NCBI RefSeq assembly: GCF_000159355.1
Contig: NZ_GG670120.1
Span: 217,965-281,964, forward strand
Source: Lactobacillus johnsonii ATCC 33200
Lineage (GTDB): Bacteria > Bacillota > Bacilli > Lactobacillales > Lactobacillaceae
Length of the DNA stretch: 64,000 nt
Reading direction: 5' to 3'
Shown: piece by piece, positions 1 through 9,085 of the stretch
Position numbering within the stretch: position 1 is the first letter of the stretch
How the letters are laid out: every line of letters begins with the position of its first letter
Notes under the pieces: model-generated
The model's input: only the letters and a program-made list of their open reading frames with translations
What the model was told of the DNA's origin: nothing
Databases searched by the model: none
Program-made: the position numbers and the translations under genes

Positions 1-2846
1 ATAAAATTGTTATTCACGGAGCACGGGAACACAATTTAAAAGATATAAGTTTATCAATTCCAAAAGATAAATTAGTAGTTATTACTGGTTTATCGGGCTC
101 TGGAAAAAGTTCACTGGCATTTGATACCTTATATGCTGAAGGTAGAAGACGATATGTAGAATCGTTGTCAAGCTATGCTAGACAATTTTTAGGGCAAATG
201 GATAAAGCTGATGTTGACTCAATTGATGGATTAAATCCCGCAATCTCAATTGATCAAAAGACGACATCACATAATCCACGCTCAACGGTCGGAACCGTAA
301 CAGAAATTAACGATTATTTACGTTTATTGTGGGCTCGTGTAGGTCATCCGATTTGTCCCAATGATGGAACTTTAATTGAAAGACAAAGCGTAGATCAAAT
401 GGTGGATCGAGTAATGGATTTGCCTGAAAGAAGTAGAATTCAAATTTTGGCTCCAGTTATCCGTTCTAAAAGAGGAGAACATAAAGAGGTATTTAAGCGA
501 ATTCAGCGTGCGGGGTATGTACGGGTAATTGTAGATGGCGAAATGCATGAAATTACTGATGAGTTTGAGCTAGATAAAAACAAGAGACACAGTATTGATA
601 TTGTTGTGGATCGTTTAATTGTTAAAGAAAATATTCGTAGTCGGTTATTTGATTCAGTAGAAGCAGCTCTTCGTTTAGCAGATGGGTACATGGATGTTGA
701 TGTAATTAAGGGCGAACGCATCAATTTTTCGGAATACTATGCATGCCCTATTTGTGGTTTTACTGTTGGTGAAATGGAACCACGGTTATTTTCATTTAAT
801 GCACCTTTTGGAGCTTGTCCTGATTGTGATGGACTAGGTATGAAGCTTTCAGTAGATGAAGATTTAGTAATTCCTGATAAGGATAAGTCATTAGGTGAAG
901 GAGCCTTAGTTCCTTGGGCTAACTCTAAATACTATACAGCGATGTTAGAACAAGCATGTACAGCCATGAAAATACCCTTAGATAAACCATATAAAAAATT
1001 AACTAAAAGACAAAAGGATTTAATTTTAAATGGATCTAAGGGAAAGAAAATAAAATTCCATCTCGAAGGAGACTTTGGTGTAAACGATACAGTTCAAGAA
1101 TTTGAAGGAATTTTAAATAATATCAATCGTCGATACCACCATCCAATGTCTAAATTCATGCGTGATGCAATGGGTAAGTATATGACTGAACTGACTTGTT
1201 CAACTTGTCATGGTAAAAGATTGAATGAAAAGGCTTTAGCCGTGAAAGTAAATGGTAAAGATATTGCTGAAGCATCTGATCTTTCGATTGCAAAAGCATT
1301 AGAATTTTTCAATTCAGTTAAATTAAGTGAACAAGAAGAAATGATTGCTAAGCCAATTTTGAAAGAAGTGCGGGATCGTTTGACATTTTTAATTAATGTT
1401 GGATTAGACTATCTTACTTTATCTCGTTCTGCTGGCACTCTATCTGGTGGAGAAGCGCAAAGAATTAGACTAGCAACTCAAATTGGTTCTAACTTGTCAG
1501 GCGTTATGTATATTCTAGATGAACCATCAATTGGTCTTCATCAGCGTGACAATGATCGTCTTATTTCTTCCCTTAAGAAAATGAGAGATCTTGGAAATTC
1601 TCTAATTGTAGTAGAACATGATGATGAAACCATGAAGCAAGCCGATTACTTAGTTGATATGGGACCGGGAGCAGGAGTATACGGCGGAAAAGTGATGGCT
1701 GCAGGTACGCCTGAAGAAGTAATGAAGAATCCCCATTCTTTAACTGGGGAGTACTTGTCAGGTAAAAAGATTGTTCCAGTTCCATTAGAGCGAAGAAAAG
1801 GTAACGGTAAGAAAATAACTGTTACTGGTGCAAAAGAAAATAATTTAAAAGATGTTTCTGTTGATTTTCCTTTAGGTAAATTAATTGTTGTAACCGGAGT
1901 ATCAGGTTCCGGGAAATCAACATTAGTTAACTTGATTTTGAAACGTGCTCTGGCACAGAAGTTGAATAATAACTCTGCAAAGCCCGGTAAGTATGAATCA
2001 ATTGAGGGATATAAAAATATCGAAAAAATTATAGATATTGATCAAAGTCCTATTGGACGAACTCCGCGTAGTAATCCAGCCACATATACTAGTGTATTTG
2101 ATGATATTCGTACTTTATTTGCCCAGACTAATGAAGCAAAAATGCGTGGCTATACTAAGGCTAGGTTTTCTTTTAACGTTAAGGGAGGTCGTTGTGAAGC
2201 ATGTCATGGAGATGGAATTATTAAGATAGAAATGAATTTCTTGCCTGATGTGTATGTCCCTTGCGAAGTTTGTCACGGAACAAGATATAACTCAGAAACT
2301 TTGGAAGTAACCTACCGTGAAAAAAATATTTCTCAAATTTTAAACATGACAATTAACGAAGCATGCAAATTCTTTGAAAATATTCCTAAAATTCATCGTA
2401 AATTACAAACAATTGTTGATGTAGGATTAGGATATGTAAAGTTAGGACAATCAGCAACTACTTTGTCTGGTGGAGAAGCACAAAGAATGAAATTAGCTTC
2501 TGAATTACAAAAACTTTCTACTGGAAATAACTTCTATATCTTGGATGAACCTACAACTGGGTTGCACACTGATGACATTAAACGTCTGTTAGAGGTATTG
2601 CAGCGCTTAGTTGATGAAGGAAATACAGTTTTAATTATTGAACATAACTTAGACGTCATTAAAAATGCAGATTGGCTAATTGATCTAGGCCCTGAAGGAG
2701 GAGATGGTGGTGGACAAATTGTGGCTACTGGTACTCCAGAAGAAGTTGCTCAAGTCAAAGAAAGCTATACTGGTCAATATTTAAAACCTGTTCTTAAAAG
2801 AGATACTGAATTAACTAAGCAAATGATAAATAATAAAAAAGAGTAA
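1..2846 (+). CDS. uvrA: UvrABC excinuclease subunit A, 5' end cut by the window edge
   Basis: DNA-damage recognition ATPase of nucleotide excision repair; it loads UvrB on lesions. The reading frame is open from base 3, so the gene starts just outside the window. The first in-window ATG (165) lies after the first Walker A motif and is not the start. Visible features are Walker A GLSGSGKS at 87-110, a second Walker A GVSGSGKS near 1900, two ABC signatures LSGGEAQR (near 1445 and 2467), and CxxC zinc modules near 745-820, 1200 and 2195-2275. The duplicated-ABC layout and the C-terminal zinc finger CEACHGDG are diagnostic of UvrA. uvrB normally precedes it and would lie upstream. Confidence 0.97.
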   Translation, partial: KIVIHGAREHNLKDISLSIPKDKLVVITGLSGSGKSSLAFDTLYAEGRRRYVESLSSYARQFLGQMDKADVDSIDGLNPAISIDQKTTSHNPRSTVGTVTEINDYLRLLWARVGHPICPNDGTLIERQSVDQMVDRVMDLPERSRIQILAPVIRSKRGEHKEVFKRIQRAGYVRVIVDGEMHEITDEFELDKNKRHSIDIVVDRLIVKENIRSRLFDSVEAALRLADGYMDVDVIKGERINFSEYYACPICGFTVGEMEPRLFSFNAPFGACPDCDGLGMKLSVDEDLVIPDKDKSLGEGALVPWANSKYYTAMLEQACTAMKIPLDKPYKKLTKRQKDLILNGSKGKKIKFHLEGDFGVNDTVQEFEGILNNINRRYHHPMSKFMRDAMGKYMTELTCSTCHGKRLNEKALAVKVNGKDIAEASDLSIAKALEFFNSVKLSEQEEMIAKPILKEVRDRLTFLINVGLDYLTLSRSAGTLSGGEAQRIRLATQIGSNLSGVMYILDEPSIGLHQRDNDRLISSLKKMRDLGNSLIVVEHDDETMKQADYLVDMGPGAGVYGGKVMAAGTPEEVMKNPHSLTGEYLSGKKIVPVPLERRKGNGKKITVTGAKENNLKDVSVDFPLGKLIVVTGVSGSGKSTLVNLILKRALAQKLNNNSAKPGKYESIEGYKNIEKIIDIDQSPIGRTPRSNPATYTSVFDDIRTLFAQTNEAKMRGYTKARFSFNVKGGRCEACHGDGIIKIEMNFLPDVYVPCEVCHGTRYNSETLEVTYREKNISQILNMTINEACKFFENIPKIHRKLQTIVDVGLGYVKLGQSATTLSGGEAQRMKLASELQKLSTGNNFYILDEPTTGLHTDDIKRLLEVLQRLVDEGNTVLIIEHNLDVIKNADWLIDLGPEGGDGGGQIVATGTPEEVAQVKESYTGQYLKPVLKRDTELTKQMINNKKE

Positions 2847-2907
2847 GAAGAAAGTTAATGGTGTTTTAGGAAATTAAGTGTAGAATATTATCTGGGAGGA
2901 TATAAAA

Positions 2908-3447
2908 ATGAACGACATTTATAATTCTAGACATCAAGGCTTTGATTGGGGCTCATTTATAGCAGGGATTTTGTTTGTTATAGCATCATTCTTGTTATTA
3001 CGCTACCCTGGTCGTGGTTTACAAGCATTTGTATTTGTATTCGGTATTTTATCAATTTTACAAGGCCTAATTTGGATTTCAGCATATGTTAAATTTCATA
3101 ATATTTTTGATTTGAGCTGGGTAACAATAATTTCTGCAATTATTGATATTGTAATTGGTGTTTTGTTCCTATGCTCACGTGAAATTGGGGGATTAACTTT
3201 AGCTATTTTATTTGCTATCTGGTTCTTAGCTGATTCGATTATTGGGATCATTTTCTCATGGCACTTACGTGAATATTCAACTGGATACTTTGTTCTTTGC
3301 TTAATTTTAAACATCATTAGTTTAATTATTGCTTTTGCTTTACTATTTAACCCAATGTTAGCCGCTATTACTTTAGTTTACTTAGTAGCATTTTGGTTAA
3401 TGGTATTTGGAATTAATGAAATTTTTGTTTCATGGATGCATAGATAA
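2908..3447 (+). CDS. HdeD/DUF308-type small membrane protein
   Basis: A 179-residue, very hydrophobic protein with about six transmembrane segments in three pairs, the layout of the HdeD/DUF308 family. HdeD is linked to acid resistance in E. coli; the role in lactobacilli is not established. The start has a good Shine-Dalgarno (GGGAGG, 2894-2899). It sits 61 bp after uvrA on the same strand and is closed by a terminator, so it may be read with uvrA or alone. The family call rests on topology and length only. Confidence 0.6.
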   Translation: MNDIYNSRHQGFDWGSFIAGILFVIASFLLLRYPGRGLQAFVFVFGILSILQGLIWISAYVKFHNIFDLSWVTIISAIIDIVIGVLFLCSREIGGLTLAILFAIWFLADSIIGIIFSWHLREYSTGYFVLCLILNIISLIIAFALLFNPMLAAITLVYLVAFWLMVFGINEIFVSWMHR

Positions 3448-3450
3448 AAT

Positions 3451-3497
3451 AAAAAGTCGTATATCGTTGGAAAACTACCAAAGATAACGACTTTTTA
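3451..3497 (+). terminator. Rho-independent terminator after the HdeD-like gene
   Basis: Imperfect hairpin with AAAAAGTCG on the left and CGACTTTTT on the right, followed by a T-rich run. It separates the uvrA/HdeD-like unit from rapZ. Confidence 0.75.
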
Positions 3498-3525
3498 TTT
3501 TATTTAAAAAATGGAACACCCGGTA

Positions 3526-3534
3526 TGTTATAAT
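3526..3534 (+). promoter_or_regulatory. Extended -10 promoter of rapZ-yvcK-whiA
   Basis: TGTTATAAT gives a perfect TATAAT (3529-3534) with a TGn extension, 22 bp before the rapZ ATG. No convincing -35 is visible, as is usual for extended -10 promoters. It lies directly after the upstream terminator. Confidence 0.65.
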
Positions 3535-3555
3535 GTCGATTAAGGAGGGATAATT

Positions 3556-4431
3556 ATGGCTGAACAAAAGAAACAATTATTGATTGTTACTGGTATGAGT
3601 GGTGCAGGTAAAACTGTGGCAATTAAAGCATTAGAAGATATGGGATATTTCGTGGTAGATAATTTACCACCGGAATTATTGGGAAGTTTCTGGGAATTAA
3701 TTAACAATTCTTCGGATTTTAGTAAGGCAGCAGTAGTTGTTGACTTGAGAGTAAAGAGTTTTTATAAAGATTTGGTTGACGAAATCAAGTCTTTAGAGGA
3801 TAGTCAAAATGTTCAGTCAACAGTTTTATTTTTAGATGCTTCAGATGATGTCTTAGTGTCTCGGTATAAAGAAACAAGACGTTTGCCTCCTTTGGCTCAT
3901 ACAGGTAGATTGCTTGATGGAATTCAAGAAGAAAGAAATATTTTATCAAGAACAAAAAATATTTCAAATATAATTATTGATACTTCTCACCTTTCTACTA
4001 AAGAATTAAAGGCAAAATTAGTAGATAAGTTTGGAGATAATCGAACTCGGACGTTTTCAATTGAAGTAATGAGTTTTGGATTTAAATATGGTATTCCAAT
4101 TGATGCAGATATTGTAATGGATGTAAGATTTTTGCCAAATCCATTCTATATTCCCCAACTTAAGCCATTTACTGGTTTAGATCGTCGAGTTTTTGATTAT
4201 GTAATGAGCAAGAAAGAAACTAAAGAGTTTTATGCTAAGTTTTTAGATATGTTGGAGACGGCTATTCCAGGATATATTGCTGAAGGAAAAGAAAAATTAA
4301 CTATTGCAATTGGTTGTACAGGTGGTCAGCACAGAAGCGTTTCAATTGCACGCCAATTAGCGGTTGATTTAGCTAAAAAATATCCTGTTGATATTTCTCA
4401 CCGAGAGATTAGTCGTTATATTGGACAATAA
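3556..4431 (+). CDS. rapZ: RapZ/YvcJ nucleotide-binding protein
   Basis: P-loop NTPase of the YvcJ/RapZ family, 291 residues, the usual length. Walker A GMSGAGKT is at residues 13-20 and the conserved C-terminal [10 protein letters not shown] block is near residue 253. In E. coli RapZ controls glucosamine-6-phosphate synthase through small RNAs; in Firmicutes YvcJ binds and hydrolyses nucleotides and affects competence. It is the first gene of the conserved trio with yvcK and whiA. The strong Shine-Dalgarno AAGGAGGG (3542-3549) supports the start. Confidence 0.95.
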   Translation: MAEQKKQLLIVTGMSGAGKTVAIKALEDMGYFVVDNLPPELLGSFWELINNSSDFSKAAVVVDLRVKSFYKDLVDEIKSLEDSQNVQSTVLFLDASDDVLVSRYKETRRLPPLAHTGRLLDGIQEERNILSRTKNISNIIIDTSHLSTKELKAKLVDKFGDNRTRTFSIEVMSFGFKYGIPIDADIVMDVRFLPNPFYIPQLKPFTGLDRRVFDYVMSKKETKEFYAKFLDMLETAIPGYIAEGKEKLTIAIGCTGGQHRSVSIARQLAVDLAKKYPVDISHREISRYIGQ

Positions 4432-4441
4432 AGGAGCGGAG

Positions 4442-5479
4442 ATGGCGTACGGAGAAAATAAAATTGTACATGTCATTCGTGGACGTCGCCCTAAAATTGT
4501 TGTTATTGGCGGAGGGACAGGTTTACCTGTTATTTTAAATGCTCTAAAGGAGCAAAACGCTGATATAACAGCTATTGTTACTGTGGCTGATGATGGCGGA
4601 TCGTCCGGTGCAATTAGAGATTATATTAATGTGGTGCCACCAGGGGATATAAGAAATGTATTGGTTTCTTTATCTGATTTACCACAAGAAGAAAAAGATA
4701 TTTTTCAATATCGATTTAATTCATCTGACTCATTTTTTGCAGGTCATGCAATTGGAAATCTAATTATTGCTGCCTTAGATGAAATGCAGGGAAATATTTT
4801 TGACGCTGTTCAATCCCTATCTAGAATGATGCGAATTGATGGAAGAATCTTTCCTGCTTCGAATGAGCCTTTGACTTTAAATGCGGAATTTGTCGATGGA
4901 ACAACTGAATCAGGAGAAACAGAAATCACATCAAAAGACAAGAGGATTAAACGTGTCTGGGTTACCGATACTGACTCAGATGAAGAACCTAAAGCTGTGT
5001 TGCCAGTTTTAGCAGCTATTATGCAAGCAGACGCAGTAGTTTTAGGACCGGGTAGTTTATTTACATCGATTTTACCTAATTTGATGATTTCTAATTTAGG
5101 GGATGCTGTAAGACAAACTAAAGCTGAGGTAATTTATATTTGTAATATTATGACCCAGCAAGGTGAAACAGATCATTTTACAGCAGCTGAGCATGTGCAA
5201 GTTATTAATGACCACTTAGGAGGCCATTATATTAATACAGCTTTGGTTAACGGCGCTAAGATTGATATGACTAAATTTAACCCAGCCGATTACGATGCTT
5301 ATCTTGAACCAGTAAGGAATGATTTTGCCGGATTGAGGGCTCAAGATTGTCGAGTAATTACAGCTGACTTTATCGATCAACATAGTGGATTGGTTTTTCA
5401 TGATGGAAAAAAAGTGGCTGATGAAATTTTGAATTTAGCTTTTGAAGCATATTGTCGAAGACAGAAGGAACAGGACTAG
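4442..5479 (+). CDS. yvcK: YvcK/GlmR gluconeogenic morphogen
   Basis: Member of the YvcK (CofD-like, GlmR) family, which binds UDP-GlcNAc and helps channel carbon into cell-wall precursors, mainly during gluconeogenic growth. The nucleotide-sugar loop GGGTGLP is near the N terminus. The frame is open further upstream, but the start is placed at ATG 4442 because AAGGAG (4431-4436) precedes it at 5 bases. That gives 345 residues; a start at 4388 would lie inside rapZ without a ribosome site. It fits with the glmM and c-di-AMP genes elsewhere in the window. Confidence 0.93.
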   Translation: MAYGENKIVHVIRGRRPKIVVIGGGTGLPVILNALKEQNADITAIVTVADDGGSSGAIRDYINVVPPGDIRNVLVSLSDLPQEEKDIFQYRFNSSDSFFAGHAIGNLIIAALDEMQGNIFDAVQSLSRMMRIDGRIFPASNEPLTLNAEFVDGTTESGETEITSKDKRIKRVWVTDTDSDEEPKAVLPVLAAIMQADAVVLGPGSLFTSILPNLMISNLGDAVRQTKAEVIYICNIMTQQGETDHFTAAEHVQVINDHLGGHYINTALVNGAKIDMTKFNPADYDAYLEPVRNDFAGLRAQDCRVITADFIDQHSGLVFHDGKKVADEILNLAFEAYCRRQKEQD

Positions 5480-5482
5480 TTA

Positions 5483-6424
5483 ATGGTTTCATACGCAAGT
5501 GATGTAAAAAAAGAACTTACAAGTCTGCCAGTTCATCCCGAACACGCTAAGGCAGAATTAGCAGCTTTTTTGCGAATGAACGGAGTACTTAGCCTGCACG
5601 ATCATCAATTTAGTTTGGATATTACAACTGAAAATCCAGCGATTGCAAGGAGAATATTTTCTCTTATTAAGACTGCTTATGGAATTGAACCTCTATTAAT
5701 TGTTTCTAAGAAGATGAAATTAAAGAAAAATTATCAGTATTTAGTTAGACTTCAAAAACAAGTTCATGAAATTCTAACTGACTTAGAAATTTTTGATAGT
5801 AATAATGGTCTTATTACGGGAATTCCCGAAAAGATTATGTCTTCGGAACAAAGAGCAATGTCCTATTTAAGAGGAGCTTTTTTAGCATCTGGAAGTGTAA
5901 ATAATCCAGAAACTAGTCGCTATCATTTAGAGATTTATTCTCTTTATGAAGATCATAATCAAGATCTATTAAAGTTAATGAACAATTTCTTTTATTTAAA
6001 TGCAAAAGAAACTAGGAGACGAAGTGGCTATATCGTCTATTTAAAAGAAGCAGAAAAAATTGGTGATTTTCTCCATATAGTTGGTGCAGTGAACGCGATG
6101 CTAGCTTTTGAAGATTTAAGAATTATGCGTGATATGCGTAATTCGGTGAATCGTTTAGTGAATTGCGATACAGCGAATCTAAAAAAGACTGCAAATGCAG
6201 CAGCTAAGCAAGTTGAAGATATTCAATTGATTGAAGAAAAATTTGGTTTAGAAAACTTACCTGAAAAATTGACTGTGCTAGCTCGTTTTAGGTTAACGCA
6301 TCCAGAACTTTCTCTTAAGGAAGTTGCAGCACAAGTACCAGATGGTCCAATCTCAAAGTCAGGGGTTAACCATCGTTTTCAAAAAATTCGTGAAATAGCG
6401 AAGCAATTAAAAGAAGAAAATTAG
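5483..6424 (+). CDS. whiA: WhiA DNA-binding regulator
   Basis: WhiA has an N-terminal domain resembling LAGLIDADG homing endonucleases, without nuclease function, and a C-terminal helix-turn-helix. Its length here, 313 residues, is typical. It is a transcription factor in actinobacteria and affects cell division and chromosome segregation in Firmicutes. The C-terminal region (SLKEVAAQ...[12 protein letters not shown]) is the recognisable DNA-binding end. The start lies 3 bp after the yvcK stop; the Shine-Dalgarno is modest. It is the last gene of the operon and runs into a strong hairpin. Confidence 0.94.
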   Translation: MVSYASDVKKELTSLPVHPEHAKAELAAFLRMNGVLSLHDHQFSLDITTENPAIARRIFSLIKTAYGIEPLLIVSKKMKLKKNYQYLVRLQKQVHEILTDLEIFDSNNGLITGIPEKIMSSEQRAMSYLRGAFLASGSVNNPETSRYHLEIYSLYEDHNQDLLKLMNNFFYLNAKETRRRSGYIVYLKEAEKIGDFLHIVGAVNAMLAFEDLRIMRDMRNSVNRLVNCDTANLKKTANAAAKQVEDIQLIEEKFGLENLPEKLTVLARFRLTHPELSLKEVAAQVPDGPISKSGVNHRFQKIREIAKQLKEEN

Positions 6425-6428
6425 ATAA

Positions 6429-6462
6429 AAAAATAGAGCTCACATCGTGAGCTCTATTTTTG
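6429..6462. terminator. Bidirectional terminator between whiA and clpP
   Basis: Perfect 13-bp stem AAATAGAGCTCAC / GTGAGCTCTATTT with a 3-base loop (6431-6459). It has A-rich and T-rich flanks, so it can serve the convergent whiA and clpP. Confidence 0.9.
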
Positions 6463-6472
6463 TCTAAATAAA

Positions 6473-7060
6473 TTAGTCTTTCTTTTGGTTTACCAAAATT
6501 TCATCGATTAAACCATAGTCTTTAGCTTCTTCAGCAGACAAGTAATTGTCGCGTTCAGTATCCTTAAGGATCTTATCAAGAGGTTGACCAGTGGTTTCAT
6601 GTAAAATTTGGTTAAGTTTTTTACGACTCTTTAAAATTTCATTAGCTGCAATTTGAATGTCAGTTTGTTGACCTTGTGCACCACCTAATGGTTGGTGGAT
6701 AAGAACTGTTGAGTTTGGTAATGCAAAACGTTTACCCTTAGTTCCACTAGTTAAAAGAATGGAAGCCATAGAAGCAGCCATACCAATGGCAATTGTAGAT
6801 ACGTCTGATTTGATAAAGTTCATTGTATCCATAATTGCTAATCCAGAGGTAATAACACCACCTGGAGAATTAATGTAAAGAGAAATGTCTTTAGTGTTAT
6901 CTTGTGCATCTAAGAATAAAAGTTGAGCAATGATGGAATTAGCCATTTGGTCATTAATTTCACCACTAAGCATAATGATTCTATCTTTTAATAATCTTGA
7001 ATAAATATCGTAAGCACGTTCACCACGTGCAGTTTGTTCAATAACTGTAGGTACGAGCAT
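6473..7060 (-). CDS. clpP: ATP-dependent Clp protease proteolytic subunit ClpP
   Basis: Serine peptidase of 195 residues that forms the double-heptamer chamber of Clp proteases with ClpC, ClpE or ClpX. The catalytic triad is visible: Ser97 in GMAASMAS, His122 in LIHQPLGG and Asp171 in ERDNYLS. A strong AGGAGG Shine-Dalgarno precedes the start. It is monocistronic, with its own promoter and a CIRCE element directly behind the -10, so HrcA heat-shock control is expected. Confidence 0.97.
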   Translation of the reverse strand: MLVPTVIEQTARGERAYDIYSRLLKDRIIMLSGEINDQMANSIIAQLLFLDAQDNTKDISLYINSPGGVITSGLAIMDTMNFIKSDVSTIAIGMAASMASILLTSGTKGKRFALPNSTVLIHQPLGGAQGQQTDIQIAANEILKSRKKLNQILHETTGQPLDKILKDTERDNYLSAEEAKDYGLIDEILVNQKKD

Positions 7061-7082
7061 TAATTTTACCTCCTAAACAAAA

Positions 7083-7109
7083 TTAGCACTCTAATAAGTA
7101 CAGTGCTAA
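7083..7109 (-). promoter_or_regulatory. CIRCE operator (HrcA site) upstream of clpP
   Basis: TTAGCACTC (7083-7091), nine bases, then CAGTGCTAA (7101-7109). The consensus is TTAGCACTC-N9-GAGTGCTAA, so one position of eighteen differs. It abuts the -10 box at the transcription start region, the normal repressor position. Confidence 0.9.
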
Positions 7110-7137
7110 TTAAATCACTTACTTTTAATCATGTCAA
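7109..7137 (-). promoter_or_regulatory. Sigma-A promoter of clpP
   Basis: On the minus strand a perfect TTGACA (7132-7137), 17 bases, then TTTAAT (7109-7114). The CIRCE element starts at the last base of the -10. Confidence 0.88.
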
Positions 7138-7163
7138 CTGATCAAGCTTAATTTTATGTAGAA

Positions 7164-7197
7164 AAAATGACCGATATATTTTTTATATCGGCCATTT
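7164..7197 (-). terminator. Terminator of the amino-acid permease gene
   Basis: Read on the minus strand: AATGGCCGATATA, an A-rich loop, TATATCGGTCATT, then a T run. It lies just after the permease stop and before the clpP promoter. Confidence 0.75.
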
Positions 7198-7201
7198 GTA
7201 A

Positions 7202-8650
7202 TTAATCCATTAGTGGATTATTACCATCTTCTTTTTTCTTGATTGCTGGTAAAATCAATCCTAAAGCGATCAAGATAATTGGAGTAATAATATTAAGGAA
7301 AAGTGTAAATGGATCAGGAGAGTAAATTCCTAAAATACAACATGCAGCTGTTACAATGAAACACCAAATTCCAGCAGTATACGCAAGACCTTGATTTTTT
7401 GTCATTTGATAAGAAGTATCAAATTTTGTTTGATGCTTTCTAAGAGCAATATAAGCTGCAAATACCCATAAATAGCGCATTGGCATTGTAGTAGAATTTA
7501 ATTTAACTAATTGTGCCATAACAGCTTGTGCATCTGGTAGTAAAGCTTGAGCTGCAATTAAACCACCGGAAAGGATAACAACCATCCAAATACCGTTGAT
7601 ATATGCTCCATGTTTATTAACTTTAAGGAGTTTCTTAGGGATGAATTTTTTAGCTTCTTTACTACCTAATAACATTCTAAGTGGAGCATCGATACTAATA
7701 ACTAAGGTAGAAAATTGTCCAATAACGTTACACCATGAATAGATATACATAAACAAGCCACCAACATGGTAATAATCACCTAAACGCTGGAATGCCATAT
7801 AAGCACCGTTTGAAATATATTCATTTAAATTATTATTAACGACCTTAGGATCAAACATCAAAGCCATGGCAAATGTTCCTAAAATAGCAGAAATCATAAC
7901 CATAATAGCAAGAGCCATCATTGCTTTCGGGAAGTTTTTTGAAGGGTCTTTAACTTTATTTACATAGGGAGATATTTTTTCACATCCACCAACAGCAAAA
8001 ACTAGAATTGAAAGAGAAGTTAAATACTTAAGATTGAATGTTGGCATTAAACTTTTCCAATTAAAGTTAATTGAATAATATCCTGCGTGAGGGTTAATTG
8101 CTGGAGCAGCAAACATCATAATGATAAACAAAATAGACATGATAAACATTGATGATCCAGCAATAGTGGCTAAACTTTTAAGAACAGGAATTCCTTTACT
8201 AGTGACCCAGCAGAAAAATAGGAAAACAACTAAAGTAGCAAGTTGAGTCCACGCTGTTGGAAGACCATCGTACCATTTGGTATTTCCAAAAATTCCCCAA
8301 GCCATCGCTCTTAAGCCACCGGTACCTTTACTGGAAATATAAACGACGTGACAAGCCCAATACGTCCATCCGGCATAATATGCCCATTTTGCACCCATGG
8401 TCGCATTAACCCAAGATGAGACACCACCGTTGGCATTTTTAAATGTAGCGCCTAATTCTCCAACCATTAATGCATAGGGAACAAAATAGAGTAAAAACAT
8501 TAGAACCCAACTGAAAACGACCTTAGTACCATCGAAGTAAACATAACCATTTACAACATTGCCAAAGCCCCAAACGGTTGAAAATGCCATCATTGCCAGT
8601 GTAGGCCAAAGCATTTTTTTGGCGTCAGACTTTTTTTCTTCTTCGATCAT
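7202..8650 (-). CDS. APC-superfamily amino-acid permease
   Basis: A 482-residue polytopic protein with about 12 transmembrane segments. The N-terminal region (FSTVWGFGNVVNGYVYF) and the NANGGVSSW and GGCEKISPYVNKVKDPSKNFPKA regions are typical of amino-acid/polyamine/organocation permeases close to the glutamate/GABA exchanger branch. The substrate cannot be read from sequence. It is monocistronic with AAAGG upstream of the start and its own terminator. No decarboxylase or metabolic gene lies beside it, so the neighbours do not help assign a substrate. Confidence 0.82.
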   Translation of the reverse strand: MIEEEKKSDAKKMLWPTLAMMAFSTVWGFGNVVNGYVYFDGTKVVFSWVLMFLLYFVPYALMVGELGATFKNANGGVSSWVNATMGAKWAYYAGWTYWACHVVYISSKGTGGLRAMAWGIFGNTKWYDGLPTAWTQLATLVVFLFFCWVTSKGIPVLKSLATIAGSSMFIMSILFIIMMFAAPAINPHAGYYSINFNWKSLMPTFNLKYLTSLSILVFAVGGCEKISPYVNKVKDPSKNFPKAMMALAIMVMISAILGTFAMALMFDPKVVNNNLNEYISNGAYMAFQRLGDYYHVGGLFMYIYSWCNVIGQFSTLVISIDAPLRMLLGSKEAKKFIPKKLLKVNKHGAYINGIWMVVILSGGLIAAQALLPDAQAVMAQLVKLNSTTMPMRYLWVFAAYIALRKHQTKFDTSYQMTKNQGLAYTAGIWCFIVTAACCILGIYSPDPFTLFLNIITPIILIALGLILPAIKKKEDGNNPLMD

Positions 8651-8693
8651 AAAATAACCTTTCTGTCTATGTACATAATTAACACCAAATTTA

Positions 8694-8699
8694 ATTATA
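8694..8699 (-). promoter_or_regulatory. -10 box of the permease gene
   Basis: TATAAT on the minus strand, 44 bp before the permease start. A -35 at the expected distance is weak. Confidence 0.45.
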
Positions 8700-8757
8700 A
8701 CGAAAATGCTTACAAATGATAGGCTATTTCTAAATAAACCGAGTAATTAAATGATAC

Positions 8758-8789
8758 AAAAAAGCAGCCATCATACGCTGGCTGCTTTT
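8758..8789 (-). terminator. Terminator of tRNA-Arg(CCG)
   Basis: On the minus strand AAAAGCAGCCA, an 8-base loop, TGGCTGCTTTT and more T residues, immediately after the tRNA. Confidence 0.8.
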
Positions 8790-8790
8790 A

Positions 8791-8862
8791 TGCGCCCCCT
8801 GAGAGTCGAACTCAGATTTTAAGAACCGGAATCTTACGTGCGATCCATTACACTAAGGGCAC
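8791..8862 (-). tRNA. tRNA-Arg, anticodon CCG
   Basis: Cloverleaf on the minus strand: acceptor GTGCCCT paired with GGGGCGC (two G-U pairs), discriminator A, anticodon stem TAAGA/TCTTA around loop TTCCGGT (anticodon CCG), T stem CTGAG/CTCAG with loop TTCGACT. CCA is not encoded. It reads the CGG codon. Confidence 0.93.
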
Positions 8863-8928
8863 GACAAACTAAAATAAGTATATCAGAAAATGTAGAAAGT
8901 ACAAATTAATTATTCTGAATGATATATC

Positions 8929-8957
8929 TTGAATTTAAAAAAAGATATTGCTATACT
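8929..8957 (+). promoter_or_regulatory. Promoter of the cggR-gap operon
   Basis: TTGAAT (8929-8934), exactly 17 bases, TATACT (8952-8957). It is followed by about 120 bp of structured leader before the cggR start. Confidence 0.8.
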
Positions 8958-8968
8958 AAAGACTGTCG

Positions 8969-9011
8969 AGAGAGAAATGTGAATTGAAATATAGTTAATT
9001 CACGTCTCTCT
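8969..9011 (+). promoter_or_regulatory. Hairpin at the 5' end of the cggR mRNA
   Basis: AGAGAGA and GTGAATT (8969-8985) pair with AATTCAC and TCTCTCT (8997-9011) around a small internal loop. It begins about 5-10 bases after the predicted transcription start and is followed by AATATTTTT. It could stabilise the 5' end, act as an early terminator or contain an operator. Confidence 0.5.
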
Positions 9012-9028
9012 AATATTTTTAAGCTTTT

Positions 9029-9069
9029 TGGGTCGCTTACCGTCATATGGTGGTATCATTTTTGACCCA
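9029..9069 (+). promoter_or_regulatory. Nested palindrome before cggR, candidate CggR operator
   Basis: TGGGTC (9029-9034) and GACCCA (9064-9069) bracket an inner TACC/GGTA repeat. It ends 16 bp before the cggR start. CggR in other Firmicutes binds between its promoter and its gene, so the position fits; the sequence match to known CggR operators is not established. Confidence 0.4.
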
Positions 9070-9085
9070 ATAGAGGGAGCGAGCA

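Noticed and set aside
2038..2229. Small ORFs inside uvrA and other long genes
   Set aside because: They have low-complexity composition and no start signals; shadows of real genes.
165..2846. ATG 165 as the uvrA start
   Set aside because: The same frame is open to the window edge and encodes the first Walker A motif before it; the gene is truncated by the window.
4388..4441. N-terminal extension of YvcK from ATG 4388
   Set aside because: It lies in rapZ with no ribosome site; ATG 4442 has AAGGAG at good spacing.
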